Below are positions 1 to 6,250 of a stretch of DNA of 11,301 bases, piece by piece. Position numbers and translations under genes: made by a program. The DNA comes from Gemmatimonadota bacterium (lineage in GTDB: Bacteria; Gemmatimonadota; Gemmatimonadetes; Gemmatimonadales; GWC2-71-9). The stretch spans positions 1 through 11,301 of the forward strand of contig QHUF01000055.1 in NCBI GenBank assembly GCA_003221075.1, given 5' to 3'. The notes under the pieces are model-generated. The model was not told the origin of the DNA. It saw only the letters and a list, made by a program, of their open reading frames with translations, and did no database searches. How positions within the stretch are numbered: the first letter of the stretch is position 1; the number at the start of each line of letters is the position of its first letter.

Positions 1-1
1 C

Positions 2-1402
2 GACCCGCGCAGCAAGGCCGAGCGCCAGGACCGCGTCGTCACCCTCGCGGCGCCGTTCACCGCCGAGCCCACGGAGTTGGCGCGCCTCGCGAAGCGCTAC
101 GCCGGCCTGACGTGGGACACGCAAGGCGTGGGATTCCTGCAGGAGTACGACCGCGAGCGCCGCTGGTCCAAGACATGGATCGTCGACGCGAACAAGCCGG
201 GCACTGCGCCCGTCCTGCTCTTCGACCGCAGCGCCGAGGAGCGGTACTCAGACCCCGGATTCCCGCTCATTCGCATGACACCCACCGGCGACTTCGCGCT
301 GCAGCGGAGCGGCGACTGGATCTACTTCACGGGTACCGGCGCCTCACCACAGGGCGACCGGCCGTTCCTCGACCGCTTGAACCTCACTACTCGCAAAACC
401 GAACGGCTATGGCGTGCCGATACGGTCCACTACGAATCGGTCGTCGCCCTGCTCGACGACGCCGCCAAGAGCTTCGTGACGCGGCGCGAGTCTCGCACCG
501 AGCCGCCGAATTACTTCGTGCGCCAGGGCACGAAACTGCGCGCCCTCACCGCATTCAAGGATCCGGCCCCGCAGCTCACCGGGATCCAGAAGCGGTTGCT
601 CACCTACACTCGGGCAGACGGTGTGCCGCTCTCCGGTACGTTGTACTTGCCTCCCGGTTACGTCCCTGGTTCACGACTTCCAGTAGTCATGTGGGCCTAC
701 CCGATCGAGTTCGCCTCGGCGAGCGCGGCCGGACAGGTGACCGCGGCGCCCAACCGCTTCAACATCGTCCGCGGGCCGTCACACCTCTTCTTCCTGACGC
801 AAGGCTACGCGGTGCTCGACGACCCGAAGATGCCGATCATCGGCGGTGACACGGCGAACGATCACTCCGTCGAGCAGCTCGTCATGAGCGCGCGCGCCGC
901 GGTGAAGGCCGTCGAGGACTCCGGCGTCGGCGACGTCGACCGCATCGGGATCGGCGGGCACAGCTACGGCGCCTTCATGACGGCTAATCTGCTAGCGCAC
1001 TCGGACCTGTTCCGGGCCGGCATCGCGCGCTCGGGCGCCTACAACCGGACGCTCACGCCGTTCGGCTTCCAGAACGAGGACCGCACGTTCTGGCAGGCGC
1101 GCCCGGTGTACCTGCGGATGTCGCCCTTCGTGTACGCCGACTCGATCAACGAACCGATCTTGATGACGCACGGCGAGGCCGACAACAACTCGGGCACCTT
1201 CCCGATCAACTCGGAACGCCTCTTTGCGGCTATCAAGGGGCTGGGCGGCACGGCGCGTCTGGTGATGTTGCCCAACGAAGCGCACGGGTACGTGGCACGG
1301 GAGTCCGTGCTGCACACGCTCGCTGAAATGATCGACTGGTTCGACCGCTACGTGAAGAACGCGCCGCCGCGGTCGCCGGGAGTGTCGTCGGGCGTTCGCT
1401 GA
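2..1402 (+). CDS. S9-family serine peptidase (prolyl oligopeptidase / glutamyl endopeptidase-like), 5'-truncated by window edge
   Basis: The frame is open from base 2 and ends at TGA 1400-1402, so the N-terminal part lies outside the window. About 466 residues are visible: the end of a propeller-like region and the whole alpha/beta-hydrolase domain. The nucleophile elbow GGHSYGAF has its Ser at 962-964. The acid is probably the Asp at 1181-1183 in HGEADNNSGTFP, and the His is at 1283-1285 in NEAHGY. The HGEADNN-GTFP motif is what I expect of the glutamyl-endopeptidase branch (S9D) rather than true prolyl oligopeptidases. Members of this branch are usually around 800-900 residues, so roughly 350-400 residues should lie upstream. 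It would hydrolyse peptides, probably in the periplasm, but the signal peptide is not visible. It converges on the M20 gene with a 4-bp gap. Family call is firm; substrate preference is inferred. Confidence 0.93.
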   Translation, partial: DPRSKAERQDRVVTLAAPFTAEPTELARLAKRYAGLTWDTQGVGFLQEYDRERRWSKTWIVDANKPGTAPVLLFDRSAEERYSDPGFPLIRMTPTGDFALQRSGDWIYFTGTGASPQGDRPFLDRLNLTTRKTERLWRADTVHYESVVALLDDAAKSFVTRRESRTEPPNYFVRQGTKLRALTAFKDPAPQLTGIQKRLLTYTRADGVPLSGTLYLPPGYVPGSRLPVVMWAYPIEFASASAAGQVTAAPNRFNIVRGPSHLFFLTQGYAVLDDPKMPIIGGDTANDHSVEQLVMSARAAVKAVEDSGVGDVDRIGIGGHSYGAFMTANLLAHSDLFRAGIARSGAYNRTLTPFGFQNEDRTFWQARPVYLRMSPFVYADSINEPILMTHGEADNNSGTFPINSERLFAAIKGLGGTARLVMLPNEAHGYVARESVLHTLAEMIDWFDRYVKNAPPRSPGVSSGVR

Positions 1403-1406
1403 CGCT

Positions 1407-2891
1407 TCATTTCGCGGCGACGCGCGACACGACGTCGTAGTAGAACCGCACGCCAAAACGCAGCGCGTCGACGCTGACGCGCTCGTCGTTGCCGTGCACG
1501 CCGCGGGACTCACCCTGCGTGAGCGGGAACGGCCCCAGGCCGTAACTCGCGATGCCCATGCGCCGGAAGTAGTGGCTGTCGGTAAAGCCCGCCAGCATCA
1601 ACGTCGTGACCAGCGCGTTGGGATGACGCGCATGCGCCACCGCGATAATCGCGCGGAACATCTCTGTCTCGGTCGGGCTCTCAGTGGCAGGCCAGTTAGG
1701 GCCCTGCGGCCGCACCGTCACGGCCGTGTCACCCACCACGCGCGTCAGCTCCGCGAGAAACGCCCCCGGATCCTGTCCGGGCAGGAGCCGAACGTCGATC
1801 GCGGCCGTCGCGACCGGCGGGATCACGTTGGTCTTGTCGCTCCCCTGCAAGCCGGTGATCGAGATCGTGTTGCGCAGCAGCGCATTGAACGTGAGATCGG
1901 CCGTGATGGTGCGGACCGCGACCGAATCGCGCAGCGCGGCCCGAATGTCGCTCAACCAGCGGCGCAACGTCGAATCGCGCTCGATCGTCGCGAGGTCACG
2001 AAACGAGCGCTCCGCGGCCGGCGTCACGGTGAGCGGCGTCCGCCACTCGGCAATGCGGTTGAGCGCGCGGATCAGGCGGTGCACGGGATTGTCGGGAGTC
2101 GGACGCGAGCCGTGGCCGGCCGTCCCGCGCGCCGTGAGGTCGAGCCAAAACGGCGACTTCTCGGTCGTGCCGACGCCGTAGAACTCCACGCCGCCGCGCC
2201 CGTCGGCGCGCGTGAGTCCGCCCTCGTTGAGGAGGAACTCGGCGTCCCGGACGAGATCGGCCTGATGCTCCACGATCCAGGCGGCGCCGACGCCCGCGCC
2301 GATCTCTTCGTCCGACGTCGCGAGAAAAATAATGTCGCGTTTGAGCGGAACATGGGCGCGCTTCAGGATCAGTATCGTCATGAGCTGCGCGATCGCTTCG
2401 CCCTTCATGTCGAGCGCGCCCCGGCCCCACACATAGCCGTCCTTGAGCAGGCCGCTGAACGGTTGGACGGTCCAGTACTCGGGCGACGCCAGCACCACGT
2501 CCATGTGGTTCAGGAGAATCAGGGGCCGCGCGCTGCCGTCGCCCGCGAGCCGGGCGTACAGATTGGCCTTCCCCGGCGCCGGCTCGAAGATCCGCGCCTC
2601 GATGCCGTCGCGCCGCAGCACGTCCGCGAGCCACCGCGCCGCCGCGATTTCGTTGCCCGGTGGATTGGTCGTGTTGATCCGCAGGTATTGCGACAGCAGG
2701 GCGGTCGCTTCGTCGCCGAGTGCCTTCCACTCCGCCTCGCCCGGGGCTGTCATGAGAGCGACTCGCTCCGGGGTTTCCATCACCGGCTCCGATGACGGAC
2801 CCGCCAGCGGCGGCATGGGACGAGGGGCCGCGCAACCGACAAGTAGCAGCACCACCGTGATCCTCCACCAACCTTCACGCACCTTCACCAT
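1407..2891 (-). CDS. M20/M25/M40-family metallopeptidase, predicted lipoprotein
   Basis: The 494-residue product starts with a lipoprotein signal peptide ending in LLLVGC (lipid-attachment Cys20). The complete dinuclear-zinc M20 fold follows: NHMDVV (His129, Asp131), GRGALDMKG (bridging Asp161), SDEE (Glu195/196, general base and ligand), LNEGG (Glu223) and a late His at about 466 in GVHGND. The dimerisation-domain signature GTAGHGSRPTPDNP lies in the middle. The family removes terminal amino acids or deacylates N-acyl amino acids; the substrate here is unknown. The lipobox places it outside the inner membrane. The frame is open further upstream (to 3017), but that overlaps the MBL gene. ATG 2891 or GTG 2882 both put the signal peptide at the N-terminus. 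GTG 2882 has a GGAGG at a better distance (9 nt), whereas the same GGAGG abuts ATG 2891. It starts 16 bp after the MBL stop, suggesting one transcript. Confidence 0.93.
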   Translation of the reverse strand: MVKVREGWWRITVVLLLVGCAAPRPMPPLAGPSSEPVMETPERVALMTAPGEAEWKALGDEATALLSQYLRINTTNPPGNEIAAARWLADVLRRDGIEARIFEPAPGKANLYARLAGDGSARPLILLNHMDVVLASPEYWTVQPFSGLLKDGYVWGRGALDMKGEAIAQLMTILILKRAHVPLKRDIIFLATSDEEIGAGVGAAWIVEHQADLVRDAEFLLNEGGLTRADGRGGVEFYGVGTTEKSPFWLDLTARGTAGHGSRPTPDNPVHRLIRALNRIAEWRTPLTVTPAAERSFRDLATIERDSTLRRWLSDIRAALRDSVAVRTITADLTFNALLRNTISITGLQGSDKTNVIPPVATAAIDVRLLPGQDPGAFLAELTRVVGDTAVTVRPQGPNWPATESPTETEMFRAIIAVAHARHPNALVTTLMLAGFTDSHYFRRMGIASYGLGPFPLTQGESRGVHGNDERVSVDALRFGVRFYYDVVSRVAAK

Positions 2892-2900
2892 CCTCCACCA
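2861..2900 (-). repeat. Direct repeats with Shine-Dalgarno-like cores at the M20 gene start
   Basis: On the + strand the 10-mer tcctccacca occurs at 2861-2870 and again at 2891-2900. Between them accttcac occurs twice (2871-2878 and 2881-2888). On the coding (minus) strand this gives two GGTGGAGG motifs and two GTGAAGG motifs in an almost C-free stretch. The repeat spans both candidate start codons and the first residues of the signal peptide. It may be a small local duplication; it makes the start hard to fix. Confidence 0.6.
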
Positions 2901-2907
2901 TCCTTGT

Positions 2908-3906
2908 CTAGAGCGTGAGCGTCTCGCCATGCGCAAGCTGGCGATACCCGCTGCGTGGAAACCCGGCCGCCTCCCATGCGGCGCGCGCGCGGATCGGCGG
3001 TTCGTCCATCGCCTCATCTGTGAGCTTGAACGTCCCCCAATGGATCGGCACCATCACGCGCGCGTTCAACGCCCGGAACGCCGCCACCGCTTCTTCAGGG
3101 TTCATGTGGAGGTAGCGCATGAACCAGCGCGGCTCGTACGCCCCGATCGGCATCAGGGCAACATCGAACGGACCGTAGCGCTCGCCGATGGCTCCGAACT
3201 CGGGATGATAGCCCGTATCACCCGCGAAATACACGTGCCGGCCATTGGCGCCGTCGCTGCTCAGCGCGAAGCCGCACCAGAGTGTGTCGCCGCGGTCGCC
3301 GATGCCGCGGCTGCTGAAATGCATCGCCGGAGTTGCCGCGATGCGGAGCGATCCGATGGTGTGCTCCTGCCACCAGTCCAGCTCTCGCACCCGATGGTCA
3401 CTTACGCCGCGCTTGCGAACAAAGGCCGCAAGCCCGAGCGGCACGATCCAGGACGCTTCCGGATGCGCCCGTGCCAGGCGCCGAACGGTCGTGGCGTCGA
3501 GATGGTCGTAGTGGTTGTGCGACTGCAGGACGACGTCGAGCGGTGGCACGTCTTCGAACGCGATCCCCGGCCGGACCCAGCGCCGTGGGCCGGCGAATTG
3601 GACCGGCGATGCCCGCTCGCTCCACATCGGATCGGTCAGAATGTTGAGACCATTGAGCTGAATCAGCAGGCTCGAGTGTCCCACCCACGTCACCGTGAGC
3701 TGCGACCGCGGAGCGCGCGGCGGGACAAAGTCGGGCGGGACACGCGCGAACACCGATGGGTCGGGATCTTGGGGTCGCGGCCGCGTCGTGCGATGCACGA
3801 GCATCCACTTGAGGAGACTGCCGAACCCCGGCACGGCTTGATCGATCCACGGATTGCGAAAGCCACCGCCGGGACGGTGGTGTGAGGGGACGGCTGGAGG
3901 AGTCAC
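2908..3906 (-). CDS. MBL-fold metallo-hydrolase of the NAPE-PLD / RomA-UlaG-like type
   Basis: This is a complete 332-residue metallo-beta-lactamase-fold protein. Metal-binding motifs run in order: VGHSSLLIQ (strand motif), SHNHYDHLD (His130, His132, Asp134, His135), AMHFSSRG (His196), YFAGDTGY (Asp230) and IHWGTFKL (His289). The N-terminal SHHRPGGGFRNPW and later MRYLHMNPEEAV are features of the NAPE-PLD-like branch, which includes phosphodiesterase- and lactonase-type enzymes and the so-called RomA proteins. The reaction here cannot be told from sequence. I see no signal peptide, so it is probably cytoplasmic. The GTG start is chosen because the HHxxxxxFRNP segment typical of the family begins right after it. 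No Shine-Dalgarno precedes it, and the GTG lies within an 11-bp inverted repeat. It lies between the DUF4382 and M20 genes in the same direction. Confidence 0.92.
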   Translation of the reverse strand: MTPPAVPSHHRPGGGFRNPWIDQAVPGFGSLLKWMLVHRTTRPRPQDPDPSVFARVPPDFVPPRAPRSQLTVTWVGHSSLLIQLNGLNILTDPMWSERASPVQFAGPRRWVRPGIAFEDVPPLDVVLQSHNHYDHLDATTVRRLARAHPEASWIVPLGLAAFVRKRGVSDHRVRELDWWQEHTIGSLRIAATPAMHFSSRGIGDRGDTLWCGFALSSDGANGRHVYFAGDTGYHPEFGAIGERYGPFDVALMPIGAYEPRWFMRYLHMNPEEAVAAFRALNARVMVPIHWGTFKLTDEAMDEPPIRARAAWEAAGFPRSGYRQLAHGETLTL

Positions 3907-3933
3907 GGCGCGGAATATAGCGGCGCCGTGACT
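3901..3933 (-). terminator. Perfect 11-bp inverted repeat between the DUF4382 gene and the MBL gene; possible terminator or start-codon-masking hairpin
   Basis: The left arm agtcacggcgc (3901-3911) and right arm gcgccgtgact (3923-3933) are perfect reverse complements around an 11-nt loop. On the minus strand the hairpin begins 10 nt after the DUF4382 stop codon (TAA, 3944-3946), where a terminator is expected. No T-tract follows. The distal arm contains the MBL GTG start (3904-3906), so in a read-through transcript the start codon would be base-paired. The structure is certain as sequence; its function is inferred. Confidence 0.5.
3914..3919 (-). promoter_or_regulatory. Candidate -10 element (TATATT) for the MBL gene
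   Basis: On the minus strand TATATT lies in the loop of the 3901-3933 inverted repeat and ends 7 nt before the GTG start. This is the distance expected if transcription starts at or next to the start codon, giving a leaderless mRNA. That would fit the missing ribosome-binding site. No convincing -35 hexamer is seen. Confidence 0.25.
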
Positions 3934-3943
3934 GGCTCGACGC

Positions 3944-5089
3944 TTACGGCGTGCTGTCTGGAACTACGTGAATCACGAGCGTATCAGCCAACGATCCGCT
4001 CGACGCGACAATCCGGCCGGTTCCGACCGCCTTGGATGTCACCCGCGCCACGCGCGCCGTATCCACATACGTGACAAGTCCGAGCACAGCCGTGTCGAGG
4101 TTCTGCCAAACGACGGACGCGAGGGTATCCTGTTGGTGTTGCGCGTTAACGACCGTCGCTTCCAGGCGATTCGTGTGATTCGCGAGCATAGAGCTCGCGC
4201 CCAGGATGAAGACGTCGCCGCGGAACGCCGAGAGCGTGACGTTATGCGTCGTTTCGGCGCCGCGGTTGACCGCCACGTTCGAATCGAGCGCCGACGAGAA
4301 GTTGCTCCCGGAGGGTGGCTCCACGCCGACGATGTAGGTGCCGGGCAGGAGATAGGCGAGGCGATAGTGGCCCGCCGCATCCGTTTTGCCGGTCGACAGG
4401 ATGTACCAGTTGCTCGGGCCACCGCCCCAGGCGCTGACAGTCGCATTAGCAACGGGACCTACGGGTCCCGCGCTGGTATCGTGCGTGACAGTGCCTGAGA
4501 TATTGCCGGTTGCCCCTCTATTGACCGCACGGATCGACGCGAAGAAGTCGAATGCGCCGTCACCGAGCTGGTTGTACGCGAAGCTGCGTCCGACATCGAA
4601 GTCGATGACGATGACGGCCCCGGTATCTGGAACGTTGATTGGTGCTTCGACAAACGAGCCGTACGACTCCTGCCCTGAGCCGTTCCAGCGCACGACCGCC
4701 GCCGAGCCGTTCTTGAAGCGGATGCCCGCGGAGGAGTCAACATTGATGGTGACGAGCACCGCCTTGTACTGGTCGGCCCGGACGGTTCCCACACCCAGCG
4801 AGTCTGTCAGTCCCTGTTGCAGCGTCAGCAGATCGACCTGGCGATGCGGCGCGGCAACCGTTACCCACTGCATGCTGTCCGCCGAGGTGCCGGTATCCGG
4901 GTGGGTCGATAGGGCGATGCTGACGATGTAGACCTGCACGCTCTGCACCGAATCAAACGGGAACGGATCGTCGGTGAGAAGGACCTTCGCACTCGGCCCC
5001 GCACTATTAGGAGCGATACGCGCGTCGTCCTGATAGCAGGCCGCGGTGATGGTGGCGACGGCAAGCAGGGCAAGGCTCAGCCTCGACAT
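3944..5089 (-). CDS. DUF4382 lipoprotein with carboxypeptidase-regulatory-like and Ig-like domains
   Basis: The 381-residue protein begins with a clear lipoprotein signal (MSRLSLALLA..., lipobox TAAC, Cys18). A DUF4382 domain follows at about residues 32-190. Next is a carboxypeptidase-regulatory-like beta-sandwich at about 194-287 (GNISGTVTHD, NATVSAW, TDAAGHYRLAYLLPGTYIVGV). A C-terminal segment at about 291-376 resembles bacterial Ig-like (Big2-type) domains. The start at ATG 5089 is supported by AGGAGG (5099-5104) at 9-nt spacing; an in-frame ATG at 5134 lacks such support and would put 15 residues before the signal peptide. The all-beta modules suggest a non-enzymatic binding or structural role on the outer side of a membrane. 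DUF4382 itself has no established function. The gene is divergent from the sigma-factor operon, so the two may share control. Confidence 0.9.
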   Translation of the reverse strand: MSRLSLALLAVATITAACYQDDARIAPNSAGPSAKVLLTDDPFPFDSVQSVQVYIVSIALSTHPDTGTSADSMQWVTVAAPHRQVDLLTLQQGLTDSLGVGTVRADQYKAVLVTINVDSSAGIRFKNGSAAVVRWNGSGQESYGSFVEAPINVPDTGAVIVIDFDVGRSFAYNQLGDGAFDFFASIRAVNRGATGNISGTVTHDTSAGPVGPVANATVSAWGGGPSNWYILSTGKTDAAGHYRLAYLLPGTYIVGVEPPSGSNFSSALDSNVAVNRGAETTHNVTLSAFRGDVFILGASSMLANHTNRLEATVVNAQHQQDTLASVVWQNLDTAVLGLVTYVDTARVARVTSKAVGTGRIVASSGSLADTLVIHVVPDSTP

Positions 5090-5098
5090 CGACAAATT

Positions 5099-5104
5099 CC
5101 TCCT
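5099..5104 (-). promoter_or_regulatory. Ribosome binding site of the DUF4382 gene
   Basis: AGGAGG on the minus strand lies 9 nt before ATG 5089. It is one of the strongest Shine-Dalgarno sequences in the window and decides the start in favour of 5089 over the upstream ATG at 5134. Confidence 0.75.
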
Positions 5105-5153
5105 GAGGGTGTTGCGCGGACGCCGCTTGTGCATTGAATACCCGGGTAGTCTC

Positions 5154-5175
5154 GCGCGGCGTCACACGGCCGCGC
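5154..5175 (+). other. GC-rich hairpin followed by a short T-run upstream of the sigma gene (possible attenuator)
   Basis: The arms GCGCGGC (5154-5160) and GCCGCGC (5169-5175) pair perfectly around 8 nt, and acgtttt follows on the + strand. No + strand gene precedes it, so it is not an ordinary operon end. If the sigma transcript starts upstream, it could act as a leader attenuator. In DNA this rich in GC, a 7-bp repeat can also arise by chance. Confidence 0.25.
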
Positions 5176-5208
5176 ACGTTTTCCCCTTGTGACGCGGTGA
5201 CTTACGCG

Positions 5209-5766
5209 ATGGGTATAGACAGGGTGGAACCAAGCGACGCAGAGCTGGTGCGCCGGGTCCGGACCGGCGACACCGTGGCGTACGGCGCGCTGGTTTCCCG
5301 CTACCGCGATCGTCTGGGACGCTACGCCGTCCACATGATCGGCGATCGTGAAGACGCGGAGGAAGCGTTGCAGGACAGCTTCGTGCGTGCCTACCGCTCC
5401 CTGGCGCGCTGCGACGATCCGGCCCGCTTCGGCGCCTGGCTGTACGGGATCCTGGTGAACCGGTGTCGGACGACGGGAGCGCGTGCGGCCCGTCGCCGCC
5501 GCATGTTCGTGCACGACGCGCACGCCCTGGACGGCGCCGCCCACGCCGACCAGGCGGATCGCCTGGACTGGACCGACGCGGTCGATCGCGCGCTGGCGCG
5601 CCTCGCGCCTGACTACCGTGAGGCGTTTCTCCTCAAACACGTCGAAGATCTCGAGTACGGGGAGATCGCCGAGTTGACCGGCGCCGGGGTGTCGGCCCTC
5701 AAGATGCGTGTGAAGCGCGCACGTGAGCAGCTGCAGAGGTACCTCAGAGAGGCGGAGCATGTTTGA
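5209..5766 (+). CDS. ECF-type RNA polymerase sigma factor (sigma-70 family)
   Basis: The 185-residue product has only the two ECF domains. Region 2 spans about residues 24-90, with DAEEALQDSFVRAYRSL and FGAWLYGILVNRCR (core binding and -10 recognition). Region 4 spans about 125-180, with LAPDYREAFLLKHVEDLEY and a helix-turn-helix in EIAELTGAGVSALKMRVKRA (-35 recognition). It would redirect RNA polymerase to a specific promoter set. The start is uncertain. ATG 5209 gives MGIDRVEPSDAELV; GTG 5224 gives the family-like MEPSDAELV; neither has a good Shine-Dalgarno. The frame is open back to ATG 5134, but those extra residues do not look like a sigma N-terminus. The gene overlaps the next one by 8 nt (ATGTTTGA), the usual coupling of ECF sigma and anti-sigma genes. 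Its targets may include its own operon and the divergent DUF4382 gene. Confidence 0.94.
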   Translation: MGIDRVEPSDAELVRRVRTGDTVAYGALVSRYRDRLGRYAVHMIGDREDAEEALQDSFVRAYRSLARCDDPARFGAWLYGILVNRCRTTGARAARRRRMFVHDAHALDGAAHADQADRLDWTDAVDRALARLAPDYREAFLLKHVEDLEYGEIAELTGAGVSALKMRVKRAREQLQRYLREAEHV

Positions 5767-6250
5767 GCGAGAAGATGAGACGGTTGAGCGCGTAATTCAG
5801 CAGTTGCGCCGGCCCGTGGCGATTGACCCCGGGCTCGACGCGCGAGTGATGCGCGAGATCGCCCAGGTTCCTTTCCCAAAGCGGCGCGCGAGGCTGCTGT
5901 TGCCTCTGCTTGCAGTGGCGGCCGTACTGGCAACGGTCCTCATTGTTGCACGCCCCTGGATTTGGAACAGCGCGAGCAAGACCGACGCCCTCCAATTCGT
6001 GTTGGTCGCTCCGCAGGCTGCTTCCGTAGCGCTCGTCGGAGACTTCAATGATTGGGACCCCGCGCGCGCGCCCATGCAAACCGCGCACGGCGTCTGGGCA
6101 ACTGTGGTTCGGCTGGCGCCGGGTCGCTATCGCTACGCGTTTCTCGTGAACGGCGTCGAATGGCGTGCTGATCCCAGCGCGCCGGCGGCGAAAGACGACG
6201 AGTTCGGAACGCCGAGCTCGGTGGTCACGGTTGGAGGGAGAGGGTCATGA
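5759..6250 (+). CDS. Probable anti-sigma factor: single-pass membrane protein with extracytoplasmic CBM48 (glycogen-binding-like) domain
   Basis: The 163-residue protein has three parts. Residues 1-45 are charged and helical (ETVERVIQQLRRP, DPGLDARVMREI), cytoplasmic and suited to contact the sigma factor. Residues 46-64 form one transmembrane helix preceded by KRRAR. Residues about 77-156 form a CBM48 / isoamylase-early-set domain with the signature VALVGDFNDWDP and the strand pairs GVWATVVRLAPGRYRYAFLVNG. Positive charges before the helix put the CBM48 domain outside the cytoplasm. The ATG 5759 start overlaps the sigma stop and is preceded by AGAGAGG. The zinc-binding HxxxCxxC of ZAS-type anti-sigma factors is absent. 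The anti-sigma role is inferred from position, coupling and topology; the domain call comes from motifs. CBM48 usually binds alpha-glucans such as glycogen; the true ligand outside the cell membrane is unknown. Confidence 0.85.
   Translation: MFEREDETVERVIQQLRRPVAIDPGLDARVMREIAQVPFPKRRARLLLPLLAVAAVLATVLIVARPWIWNSASKTDALQFVLVAPQAASVALVGDFNDWDPARAPMQTAHGVWATVVRLAPGRYRYAFLVNGVEWRADPSAPAAKDDEFGTPSSVVTVGGRGS

Larger units (their letters stand above)
5090..5208. promoter_or_regulatory. Divergent intergenic region (DUF4382 gene / sigma operon) with operator-like repeats
   Basis: This 119-bp region must hold the promoters of both divergent units. GTCACA (5161-5166) and TGTGAC (5188-5193) form an inverted repeat with a 21-bp spacer. 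GTGAC recurs at 5197-5201, giving direct repeats 8 bp apart next to the sigma start. A separate GC-only inverted repeat, GCGCGGC (5154-5160) / GCCGCGC (5169-5175), is followed on the + strand by TTTT at 5179-5182. I cannot identify convincing -35/-10 pairs. A GGGGAAAAC on the minus strand (about 5178-5186) slightly recalls ECF -35 elements but is weak. Confidence 0.4.

Noticed and set aside
992..1513. Minus-strand frame opposite the S9 gene C-terminus
   Set aside because: It is antisense to the catalytic domain of the S9 peptidase and shows only biased Arg/Val/His composition.
1494..2795. Long + strand open frame of 433 codons opposite the M20 gene
   Set aside because: It is Arg/His-rich with no domain signature, and it lies wholly antisense to a gene with all M20 motifs. 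Such frames are usual opposite GC-rich genes.
2892..3017. Longer N-terminus for the M20 protein from 3017
   Set aside because: It would overlap the MBL coding region by over 100 bases and bury the lipoprotein signal peptide behind about 42 residues.
2443..3885. Long + strand open frame of 480 codons across the M20 and MBL genes
   Set aside because: It spans the junction of two well-supported minus-strand genes and its translation is compositionally biased with no recognisable motif.
5134..5208. Longer N-terminus for the sigma factor from ATG 5134
   Set aside because: The 25 extra residues do not resemble an ECF N-terminus, there is no ribosome-binding site, and it would fill the divergent promoter region.
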